Shown here one piece after another: positions 21,892-32,276 of a stretch of 64,000 nt of DNA (positions are counted from its first letter, which is position 1; each line of letters starts with the position of its first letter). A program made the position numbers and the translations under genes. Source of the DNA: Bipolaris cookei (lineage: Eukaryota; Ascomycota; Dothideomycetes; Pleosporales; Pleosporaceae); the NCBI GenBank assembly GCA_002286855.1, contig NRSV01000023.1:359754-423753 (forward strand), read 5' to 3'. Below the pieces are notes generated by a model. The model worked only from the letters and a program-made list of their open reading frames with translations. It had not been told where the DNA came from and ran no database searches.

Positions 21892-22489
21892 GGCTGTTTA
21901 CCAGAATCAAGATTGACAATGTATCAGGCCAACTCTATGAGGTGCTCCGGGCGCAGCGATGGTCATGGTTCCTTAACCCCGCCAACCGAGGTGTATCTGT
22001 TTGGAAGTCCAGCCTCCATGTTTGAGCAACTTCATAGACTTAACAAGCATTGCCTACCTGTAACTGTACAACCAAATATTCATTTACTCTTGTGTTCCTG
22101 CATTGTTTGTCTCTGTTCATCCAGTCTTGGACGGAAGCGCCCTACCGGTTTCGCAGCCTGTCATAGATGCGCTCGTTTAGGCGAAACATTACCCCGCGCC
22201 GGTATCATGGGGAAAAGTATCGGACTGTGAGACTTGTCCATACTTGTAAGAGCATATTCTACCCAAAAATGACAGTCCGAGGTGGACTATGTAAATACAC
22301 ATATTGCCAAGACAGAGTGGGAACGCCAGGTGTCAAGCCACGGTGGGAGGGCGGAGGGCGATGCCATGCAAGGGTCCAAGACCAGACGATCGATGCGCAC
22401 TGGCCTATTCTTCCTCTTTCTAGACAACATCAACGTCAACGTCTGGTGGCCTTTCGCTGCCACGACCTTTTGCATTCACTTGCGTAACT
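21892..22489. other. 5' flank of the RraA-like gene; no gene seen
   Basis: This region upstream of the RraA-like gene contains only short frames with no recognisable domain. Confidence 0.4.
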
Positions 22490-22723
22490 CTATCCTTCAC
22501 CCCTCCATCTGGTATTGTACATAGCCTTTGCGGCCTCTGCCGCTGCATAATCTCCACTATGGCCTTCCATGCGGCCGGCGCAGTCCAGGTACGTTTTGCC
22601 ACGAATCCCGACATCGCGTCATTGAGCCCCGTGCTGATAGAGAATACATAGAACGTCGCTTCTGTTACCACCGAGCTGTGGCCAACCATGTCCACTGTCT
22701 TGCGATCCTCCTGGCATGGCTTT
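22490..22723 (-). pseudogene. Ankyrin-repeat relic with an in-frame stop
   Basis: One minus-strand frame of 78 codons reads as about one and a half ankyrin repeats: GGNRSDVLCILYQHGAQ, a TGA stop, then RDVGIRGKTYLDCAGRMEGH and an Ala-rich helix (AAAEAAKAMYN) ending at a stop. The spacing of the HGA(D)-x-RD-x-x-GKT-x-LDxA pattern fits the ankyrin consensus. No ATG-started gene around it is apparent and the frame is broken, so it is most simply the tail of a decayed ankyrin gene. It could be a chance resemblance. Confidence 0.4.
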
Positions 22724-22857
22724 GGGCGAAAGCCTGTGGCTACCGGTATCCGTCAGGTTCATACTTCACGATCATCTCCGTCTGCCGCAATAGCAGGAGC
22801 GCATGTACGTAAACCCAAATCCATCGCCCCGTTCATCATATTGATATAGATATAGCA

Positions 22858-25113
22858 ATGCGCGCAGCCTGCTCATCCCGAATACTCCGAATCTGCTCCC
22901 TCGTCCGCCTCTCGCGCCACTCCGTCTCCCAAGCTATCTCCAGGTCAGTATAAATAAAGGCATCAGGCACAAAGCATGACTGACGTGATACAGTATCGCG
23001 AGTCGGACTATGCAACCCTTTCGCTAGCGCTTCACCCTTCGCCTTCTTCAAGGCACGTCAATACTCTACCGTCTCTCGCAACGGCCCTCTATCGCACCTC
23101 CGTCAGCTCTCGAAGCCAGGAATGCTTGGATTGAATCTCGTACAACAACGCTCGCTCTTCGGTGGACCTTCGCATGAACAACTTGCTCGATTGGAACAGA
23201 CTGCCAACAAGTATCCTAACAGCGCACCGTCTCAGGCTTCCTTCTACTCAGCACTTATGCGCGCCAACATGCCTCAAATCATCATCAATCGGTACAACAC
23301 AGGACTTTTCGCCACAAACGATGTCATAGACAAGCTTTACAACGAGGCCTTGACAAAGACTGGACAGCAAGGTGGTGTTCAGGAAGGACTTTCGCCAGAA
23401 AAGCGCCAGGCCATCACTCAGGCTCTCGGAGCAAACGCCAACTCTGCTCAGATCGCAAGAACTAAGGGTGGCAGCGGCGTCAAGACTGATCCTGTCTACG
23501 TTGTTGTCGAGGAGTCCTTGATGAACGTCATCTTCAAGTGGATCCGATGGATCTGCGGTTTCGCTCTGGCTGCCTATGTATCCCTGGTCCTGATTACGCT
23601 TTTCGTTGAGACCAGTGGTGTTCTCAAGAAGGTTGGTGGTGGCACTACTGCCGAGGTTCGTCCGGAGCAGCAGAACACCCGTTTCAGTGACGTCCACGGT
23701 TGCGACGAAGCCAAGGAAGAACTCCTGGATGTCGTCGACTTTCTCAAGAATCCTGACAAGTATAACAAACTCGGTGGAAGATTGCCCAAAGGTGTCCTCC
23801 TAGTTGGCCCTCCCGGTACTGGTAAAACTCTGCTTGCTCGTGCTTGCGCGGGCGAAGCTGGCGTCCCCTTCTTCTACATGTCTGGTTCTGAATTCGACGA
23901 AGTCTACGTTGGTGTCGGAGCGAAGCGCGTCCGCGAACTCTTTACTGCTGCTCGTTCCAAGGCGCCTGCCATCGTATTCATTGACGAGTTGGATGCTGTA
24001 GGCGGAAAGCGAAAGTCCCGCGACGCCAACTACCACCGCCAAACTCTGAACCAACTTCTTAATGATCTCGACGGTTTTGACCAAAGCACTGGTGTCATCT
24101 TCATCGCCGCAACGAACCACCCTGAACTTTTAGACCCGGCTCTTCTCCGTCCTGGACGTTTCGATCGCCATGTCCAAGTTGAGCTTCCTGATGTCAGTGG
24201 ACGATTGGCCATTCTCAAGTATCACACCAAAAAGATTCGCCTTTCGCCCGATATTGATCTCTCTTCCATTGCCCGCGGTACCCCTGGATTTTCTGGTGCA
24301 GAGTTGGAGAACCTTGCAAACTCAGCAGCTATCCGTGCATCGAAGCTTCAGGCCAAGTTTGTGACCCTTAACGATATGGAATGGGCCAAGGACAAGATCA
24401 CAATGGGTGCTGAGAAGAAGACGCGCACAATTCCGCTCCAAGACAAGATCCACACTGCATACCACGAAGGTGGCCACGCGCTTGTTGGTCTCTTCACTAA
24501 GGGTTTCAATGATGTTCATAAAGCGACCATACTTCCTCGTGGACACGCTGCCGGTATTACATTCTTCCTTCCCCAGGAAGAGAACCACCACACCCGCAAG
24601 CAGTACATTCGTCAGCTCCAGGTGGCCATGGGTGGCAAGATGGCAGAAGAGATTGTCTTTGGTGCTGACAACGTAGCTGACGGTGCTTCCGGCGATATCC
24701 AGCAGGCCACTTCGCTAGCGTACAACATGGTCACAGCATGTGGATTTTCGGACAAGCTTGGCAATGTCGACTTCAAGTCCAACTACGAAATGGTCTCCCC
24801 TGAGACCAAGCGACTCATCGACGATGAAGTCCGACGTTTAATAGACGAAGCAAAATCAAGCGCACGAGAGCTACTTCAATCGAAACGCACCGAGCTAGAC
24901 CGTCTAGCCGATGCGCTTGTCCAATACGAAACCCTGGACAAGCAAGAAATCCTCAAGGTCATCAAGGGCGAGGACCTCCCCGGTCGCCTAAAAGCTATGC
25001 CCGATTCGCCCATAAAGATACCAGACAACCCCCTTCCAGCTGCCATATTGCCTCCACCGAGGGGTAACAGTGGCAATGGCTCGGGTCCCCCGGGCCCACC
25101 ACTGCCTGCATAG
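22858..25113 (+). CDS. YME1: Mitochondrial i-AAA protease (FtsH family)
   Basis: This ATP-dependent zinc metalloprotease faces the intermembrane space and degrades inner-membrane proteins. The core frame runs from 23028 to 25113. I add a 5' exon at 22858-22943 joined across an 84-nt intron (22944-23027), giving 723 residues; the join restores frame and an Arg/Ser-rich presequence followed by ARQYSTVSR, typical of processed matrix-targeting signals. One transmembrane span (GFALAAYVSLVLITLF, about residue 205-222) precedes the AAA domain: Walker A GPPGTGKT (about 289), Walker B IVFIDELDAV, SRH NHPELLDPALLRPGRFDRH. The protease domain has HEGGH (about 508) and the third ligand in ASGDIQQAT. The C-terminus is Pro/Gly-rich. 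If the upstream exon is wrong, translation could begin at the in-frame ATG at 23122. Confidence 0.93.
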
Positions 25114-26952
25114 TTTCATCATGACTAAGGATGAGCAAAGGGAGGGGGCATTATTGAAAAAGAAATGCACATTTTAGCATGTATTGCATGAATGAGGCGT
25201 GGACATAGTGGCGTTTGCAAGTTTTTTGCCTCACTCTCTCTCTCCGCTTCCCCCCCTCGTTTTTTGAAGAACGGGTTATGAATGGTCTTCTTTTTGGTAG
25301 TTATTTTTGTACAGTACAACTTTTGGGTCTTGGTAGAAGAACCTTATCAGGTATGTGAGCTTTTGGTAGCGCACAGAATAAGAATGAAAGATTAAGAATA
25401 AGATTGAAAGAGCCATCAGAGTGTTTTTGTTGTGTTTGTGAAGCCGGTGAATATGAGTAAGCATGACGTTCGAGTATGGATCACGTGATGAGTGGGATGC
25501 CTATGAACTTGCACTATGCAAGCCATGTCACAATAGTAGTAATTCCTGTCTGTTCAACTGGTTTTGAAGTGCGAGCCATGATTGTTGTAGTAAAGAAGAA
25601 GAAGAAGAAGAAGAAGAAGAATCAACAACAACTTATTTTATATCTAGCACACCTTCCTCACTCGACTCTGCAATCTTCCTCTACCTACATATTGACAATT
25701 TCTCAATCTCAGTCTGAATCTCTACATGTATACATTTTACATAATTCCTCATCTGCAAATAATCGTATGTCAAGATGACTGTGTGATCTCTATCCTCTCC
25801 CCACCCTCCGCTCTCTCTCTCTCTCTTTCTCTCTCCCCTTTCCGTGGAAAAATATTACTACATACCAATTCTACAGACGTTCAGTGGTGCATATTCGTAT
25901 CTGACAGAATGCAGTTTGAGCCCTTTGTTTTTTGTACACAGATTTCTGGGATGGAGGCGTCCAGCTGCGATCACTTGGAGTAATAGCCAGGATGACGACA
26001 GATGTGCGAGATGAGTTGTTTAGTTTGTGTAGATGCCGATCAACCTGTGTCCCTATAGTAGCATGACTGGCTAGCGACAAGCAGCCACGTTTAATCTGTT
26101 TCCACACCGTTCTGCGCGGTTTGTGGGGCGTACTGTTGCAGTTCGGCATCAACTCGAGTCAGTGGCGTCTGGAGTCCTCTGTTGCAACAGCCACACGCAC
26201 AGCGCACCCTGTATCTCGACCGCCGTTTCTGAAACTGAGCGGAGGTGCTTTTGTCTGATGGGGAAGATGACCCCAAGGAATGGGGGTCAGCTGACGTCAG
26301 GATACCTTCGTGCTGGCTATTTTCCTGTCCACGTCTTTTTAGCTGCATCTGCAGTCTAGACTCGACACATGGAACTTTAGTCGAACACTAGACTCGTCGG
26401 CAGTTCGCAAAAAGCTTTCGGTGCTTTTATGACTAACACGCATATTCCTTTCCTTAGCTCCTGAGTCACATACCCCCGTTGTCCCCTTACGCCATGTCTT
26501 GCACGTTGTGTGGTGTTGTGCTCAAGCGTAGTGTGTTCTTGGCGTAAGCGTCGCGGGTAGTGCGCGTTGCAATGTTGCGAGGGGTAAGATACCTCTGTTG
26601 GAGGGCGTGTGAAACATTCTCATGGCCATGTCGGGTGAGCTGATGCCGATTCAGTGCGCAGTTTAGCTGAAGTGTGGTCGTCTCCACATAGCCGCCCCAA
26701 ATTCGTAGCTTTTGCAACGTAATCCTCGTCTGACTTTGTCCACTCGCATCACTGGACGGTAAATATGACGCATGTTTTGAGTGTTGTTTCTTTGTTTGAG
26801 GGAGTGATCAAATGAGTAATGTGAGCTGTTGGTGTTCAGATATAAACGAATCGTTCAAACGTAAAGGGCTCGTGTCCAATCGGAAACTGTTCCTTCTGTC
26901 AGCATGCACAGTTTCTGCACCGGATTTACCGCAGATGGGCATGTTGCGAACC
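25114..26952. other. Intergenic region with microsatellites
   Basis: This 1.8-kb stretch has an (GAA)n tract at about 25594-25620 and a CT-rich tract at about 25811-25837. No supported gene is seen. Confidence 0.5.
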
Positions 26953-27789
26953 TCAGTGCGGTCGGGGGTGATATCGCTGGTAATCAGGTGCGGAGGTAGG
27001 CAAACTCACATGGGGATTGTGGGTTACCTGATGTTGAGGCCTGAGTGATGAGCCGTATCCATAGATGTATGCGTTGGAGAGATACTCGTGGGATTGCTGT
27101 GATAGATTTTGCGTTTGCTGATACGCTACGGGTGCTGGAGGCTCAGGGCTGTAGTGGTACAACGATGGCTGTGGCGAAGTCTGGACAGGATGCTCAAAGC
27201 CCAGCGTCCAAGCCTGTTGAACGTTCCAGGTAGTGTTTGTTGGGGGAGGCGGGGGCGGAGAGTAGGGATGCGCGTTCCAGTTTGAAGAATAGACCCCATA
27301 TGCGTGTGATGTGGTACCATGTTGACTACCAAAAGATGTGGTTGTGGTTGCCATAATAGGGGTCTGTGAAGCTTTACTCCTAGCGCCTAGAGAGCTAAGA
27401 TCACCGTTGGAAGGCATTTGGTAAGGCGATAAGCTTGAGCCTACGGTGCTGTGGTTTCTTGAATGTGAGGGCGCATACGTTTCTTGTTGCTCGGGAGAAT
27501 GCTCATGTCCTTGATGGTCGTCTGTCTCATCACTAATCAACTGCTGGAGATATTGAAGCTTCCGCTTCCGCTTTTCACCTGCGATAAGACAAGTCAGATG
27601 AGATACAAAGGCTGCCCTTGAGAACAACGTACGGTAGTTGCGTGAAGCGATCCGGTTTTGTTGCTTTCGGATTTCGCTATTGACTTTCTTAAGCTTTACG
27701 GCTGTTTCTGCGCTCTCTCCTGACTGCTTTGTCCTTTGGCGACTTCTTTGCGATGACTCTGACGGTAGTGTGGTACTAAGGGGATTCAT
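26953..27789 (-). CDS. bZIP transcription factor
   Basis: Predicted exons are 27789-27633 and 27578-26953, giving about 260 residues. Removing the 54-nt intron (27579-27632) creates a clean basic region: RKQQNRIASRNYREKRKRK, with the N-x7-R signature of bZIP proteins, followed by a short leucine-type heptad (LQYLQQL). The C-terminal two thirds are low complexity, rich in Ser, Pro, Gln, Tyr, with a seven-proline run, as in other small fungal AP-1/yap-like regulators. The intron is a multiple of three with no stop, so retained-intron transcripts would keep the frame. A GTAACC donor and TTACCAG acceptor (about 26982-27032) also flank a further 51-nt optional intron near the C-terminus. Confidence 0.82.
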   Translation of the reverse strand: MNPLSTTLPSESSQRSRQRTKQSGESAETAVKLKKVNSEIRKQQNRIASRNYRTLFSRAAFVSHLTCLIAGEKRKRKLQYLQQLISDETDDHQGHEHSPEQQETYAPSHSRNHSTVGSSLSPYQMPSNGDLSSLGARSKASQTPIMATTTTSFGSQHGTTSHAYGVYSSNWNAHPYSPPPPPPTNTTWNVQQAWTLGFEHPVQTSPQPSLYHYSPEPPAPVAYQQTQNLSQQSHEYLSNAYIYGYGSSLRPQHQVTHNPHVSLPTSAPDYQRYHPRPH

Positions 27790-29472
27790 GGCGCCAGCAG
27801 GTACGAATGGGAATCAGAGTATGGAAATGATGTGCACAAAATGTTCTGAAAAGGGCTTGCTTTTGAGCCGCTGATCAGTTTCCAAATGTACGTTGCAAGG
27901 TTACATTCGAGCAGCAAAGAATCCCCTGGACTTAACAATGGGGGCCACATTTGCTAAGCGAAACACGACTGCAGCTTGCCTCTGCCATCAGGCCCTTTCT
28001 AAGCACTGCTGAATAAAAACTACCAAAATAGTAGCTGGACGAAACGATAGACAGAAGCAAGAAATGCAGATTGTGATCCTGCCACCGTCAACCTTAACCT
28101 TAATGTCGCCGCAACATGGTGAGATCAGATCATCAGAGGCTTGAGGAATTGCATAGCACATGTTCTGGGTCTTCGTCATGTTGGCCAGCCACGTTACAAG
28201 CTGTATGCCGGTTCGATGCCGCGTAACCGTTCAATGAGTAAACGATCCGTGATTAGTTACTGCTGTATTGGGTGCGCTAGGCGAGGAAAGCTGGAGTTTC
28301 ATATTGCTGAATCATCGCGGAAGAGCGACCCGAGCATGATCCGTCATGAAAGAGTGTCCACGTGAGCAGGCGAAGCCATGGTGGGTGACGTGGAGCATGT
28401 CGCTAGCAGCAGGACCGGACATACCACCTGTGCGGAGGTGACGACAGATGGGATTTGTCACATGAATCGCGATGGGTGTGGAGAAGCGCATTGAAGCAGT
28501 GGGCACAAGTAGTGGAGGAAAAACGTTGAGCTACGAAGAGGCTATGTTTGTGGCGGTCTAAGGCCGTCAGCCACTAGTCTCCCATGGCAGAGGACTAGAT
28601 GATGCATAAGCAGGGGCAACACGAAATCTCACTCCGCCTTTTGCAGCACCAAATGACACAAAGCTGCATGTATCCCAATGTCACCTCAAAAGAAGTCTTG
28701 TTTATTTTCTTCTTTGTCGTTCGACTTCGCCACGGAGACGGTGTCACCCGCGATCGGGATTAAGGTTGCGACCGGGCCGTTGGTAATCCTATCTAATCAT
28801 CACGACCAAATATAGAACATTGTTGTAGCCTAGCCAGTCTAAGTGTTGCCGACGGGAAAAGTCGATACAATCACGGAACGAGTACGGCTGCCTTAGATAA
28901 CGGTGAGTCTTATCACATATTTATTAACGCACAGTGAATCGACACTTACCATGTAGCATCAGGCATCGCCATCATGCCATTGGCCCAGCAATTGTATGTA
29001 GGAACGCATGACGCGCATGTCATTAAATGCAAGCATTTCGATCGTCGGTAACTGATGTGCCATCAAATGTAGCATTGCCAAGACGAGTCGCGTTGACTTT
29101 ATTTAACATGCGAGTAGGTATTATAGAAGAGCGAGCGCTCTCACCCAATCGTACGTGTATGAATCAATATATAGTCATGAGGAAATGCTGCAAATGTCGC
29201 CTTCGAGCGTTGTGTGGCTGAGCAATGGAGATTACAACTAAATATTGACAAACCATTCTGGGGTATATGCACTGGCTGTGTCAAACACCTGATGCAGGCA
29301 GGCATCGCTCGCTCCAATCCTTTCGGTTGTGGGCGGAACAGTCGCCACATTGACGCCCATCTCCGCAAGAACGCCGACCCGCCACCATGGTATCTTCGTA
29401 TCCAGACGCCATAGCCCAAAAACTGCAAACAAAACACTATTGGTTTATCAACACCATGGCAAGCCGACCTGC
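27790..29472. other. Intergenic region, no gene seen
   Basis: This 1.7-kb stretch holds the bZIP promoter and the 3' flank of the next minus-strand gene. All open frames are short and without recognisable domains. Confidence 0.5.
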
Positions 29473-31344
29473 TCAATTTATCTCAGTCACCTCTTTCTTC
29501 TTCAGACTATAGGTCCGAACAACATTAGATAAGCTGCTTTTCGAATGGCCTTCCGAGTCTGGGGTTGGACGGGTCGAACTTTGAGCTTCTTCTTGCGTCC
29601 TGCGTTGCTGTATCTGTGATAGTGTCGTCTTGAGTGCAGAGTACAACTGCTTGTTGTCGCTGGTATCGAGATCGACCCAGAAGGAATAGAAGAATAGACC
29701 TCGGTGGTTAACGATTTTGAGATGGCGCATGATGTATTGTCTCGCGGATACTTCGGGCTCGTTTTTGCTGGGTGAGTAATCCAGGAAAAATCTCTCTAGA
29801 GGCGAGTGTGGCATCTTTCTAGTAAAGCGAGTGTAGTTGTTGAATATGATGATGATGGAAGAGGTTGAAAATCCGGGCTGACTGATCCAGCTTTCAAAGC
29901 TTCTGAATTCGTCCATCAAGAGCGACTCGTTCGGTTGGGTGGGGCTCGGCTTGTCGTACAGGGATACGTCAATAGTGTACATGAGCGCAGCCGCTCCCTC
30001 AAGCTGATGGAACCAGCGCTCCCGGAATTGATCAGGAAACCCTTCCTTGATATTAAAAAGGTGAATATCCAATTCATCCCAGTTGAAGCGCAGCTCTTTG
30101 ACGCCGCGCATAGATTGGTTCAAGCGAATAATATCCGCTTCTGTAGGAACATAGTCTTGATCGGCTATGCGGGCGACTTCTTGCGCAAAGTAGGGTGCAT
30201 ATTGGGGGAAGTCAATCTCGAAGTTGTGGTCGTACAGTTTGGAAAACTGAGGACTCGACCAGAGGCGATCAATGGCCTTGGCGGCATCTGGTGTGATGCC
30301 TTCATTACCAGCGTCCAGCTCGTGAAGTAGGGTAGCGAAATACTGGTTCAGCTCGGACGGCAGGGACACGCCAGTGTCTTTGAGCAAATTGGCCATGGAT
30401 TGCATGAGAGAGTAGACCACTTGGATGATCTGACACCGGTACTTGATGCGTTCATTGGCAGGTTGATGGCCCTCTGCATATAGCATCTTCAATTGATGCA
30501 TCAAAAGGTCCTTGCCACTGTTGATCTTGCCTACGAGGATGAGCTTGGTCTCATGACGGAGATTAGTGGCTTCTCTTTGCAGCGCACGGTCGATTGCTTC
30601 TGATCGATTGATTGCTTCGACGTGCTCGTAGTTTGCATCGCTAGGTGAAACGTTCCTATCGAGTGGATTCTGAGGAGACTTTTTGTTGAACAAGAGCTTT
30701 AGCCATTGAACGAAGCACGACAGCTGCGTAAGTCCTGTTATGCAGCCACTATTCCATCTTGAGGACTGTGAAAGTAGTTTGAGATTTGCAACGTCCTCTT
30801 GCCTGATTTGGCGACTCTTGTGGAGCAAGATCTTTCGTTGCGCCTGTGCTGTACTGTTGCTTGTTAGGAATCTGATACGCCAGAAGCTGGCTGGTTAAAT
30901 AACTCACCAGTGACATGCTGCAAGCAGTAGGTTCACAGCATCATTTTGCCTCTGCGCAACCGTCTGCAGTCGGCCCATGGTCCTGCTAGCAAGCGCATAC
31001 TTTAGCTTGGCTGCAAAATCAGCGGCACGCAAGTCTGATTGCTGAAAGGTCCTGATGAGCGAATTTACATGGCGTGAAAGCTCATCGGACGAGTGGGCGA
31101 GCATATCCAAGTCAGTAAGCAGCTGCGGATGCAGGTCATTGCCACTGCTGTCAAGCCAGTCTTGTATGCTTCGAAAGGAGGATTTCAGGGCTGTCAGCTG
31201 CGCAATAAGATTGATGGGCGATCCATTGCCATCTTTGCGGCGGTTGTGAATCTGGCGCAAGCTGTCAATGTCATGCCGGAGCCGATCGCGAAGTGCTCCG
31301 ATGACGCTGATCAGTGCGAAGAGGTTCTTCTCGTTGGCCACCAT
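29473..31344 (-). CDS. Helo-like N-terminus fused to a degenerate G-alpha-like domain
   Basis: Predicted exons are 31344-30908 and 30853-29473 (54-nt intron with CTAAC branch), giving 605 residues. The first ~150 residues are helical and resemble the helo-like N-terminal region of fungal STAND and incompatibility proteins (inference). From about residue 225 the protein follows the whole G-alpha layout but with motifs lost. The P-loop is GKINSGKDLL (about 254) instead of GxGESGKST. The switch I R-x-x-TTG is replaced by RLNQSMRGVKE. The switch II DVGGQR position reads NIKEGFPDQFRERW. The NKxD base-recognition motif is replaced by NNYTRF. Flanking landmarks survive: GAAALMYTIDVSLYD, SPLERFFLDY and the C-terminal helix. 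It is likely a pseudo-GTPase or signalling scaffold; nucleotide binding is uncertain. Confidence 0.8.
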
Positions 31345-32276
31345 GGCTGTCGTGGCCTCGCCTGGTCGTGTTGCAAATCAGTCGCCGTCAGTCTAGTCAG
31401 AGCGGTTGGTTCAAACGAGCACAAGTGTGAATGGCAAGAGTGTTTGCGACTGGCAAACCGGGTGCGCAGAGGCTGGCAGCATGGGGCCTCAAAAGTCGTA
31501 GGGGTTAAAGTTGGCACTTGTAAGCCGTCGTCACGACGCTTGATGCAAAGGGCCAGTGCCAGGTCCGCGGATGGTGATTGCTTAGAATAGAGAAAACGAG
31601 TGAGCCCAATACAAACCGACAAGATACCACAGGCAGTCCAGGTGCGGGGCTGTCACGTTTGTTCCTCATAAATAGCAGTGCAGTTCGTCTAAAGGGGATG
31701 CTTGGCAAGTACCCGAGTCGGACATTGAAGCGACTTGGTTAAGCAGACATCGATAGCCCGGATGTCACTCTATGGGCGGCTGCATGGCGCGTCTTAATGT
31801 CAGGGACGCGTTAATCGGTTACGGCTCGGGCTGGTAGCGTGGCGGCCAAGGCGATTTCGCCCTGTCATGGCCGGCTGCTGATAAGTTGTGCTGGGGGTGC
31901 ATTCCGACGGCTAATTGAAGAAGGCTACCAGGGGGGGGCACGGCCGGGAATCGGGGTGCAATAACGTGGTTGCTGGGAACAACGTGGGTGAGATGACGTG
32001 GGCTTGAAACATGTAGTAGCAGTATATGAGTGGAGGTCAAGAGGAGACAGTCAAAGAGCGAACTTGCCCATCCTTCCTCCTGGCCCGTGACTCACCGGCT
32101 ACTAGTGCAAACGCCTGCCAAGCCAGATTCCTGTCGTCATCCTACGCTGCACAACTCATTTTTCAACCACCAGCAATCATGCTCATCACCGGCCCCAGCA
32201 AGTTATTACAAGGCCCGGCTGCCCCATCGCTAGGACCATATATTTTTCACCCGTAAAACCCGCCGGCGGACACACC
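31345..32276. other. Divergent promoter region (G-alpha-like / F-box gene)
   Basis: This 0.93-kb stretch separates two divergently transcribed genes and presumably holds both promoters. No supported gene or repeat is seen. Confidence 0.5.

Noticed and set aside
22836..23051. 71-codon minus-strand frame with apparently protein-like composition
   Set aside because: Starts at TTG directly after a stop and is antisense to the proposed 5' exon and presequence of YME1, which explains the open frame.
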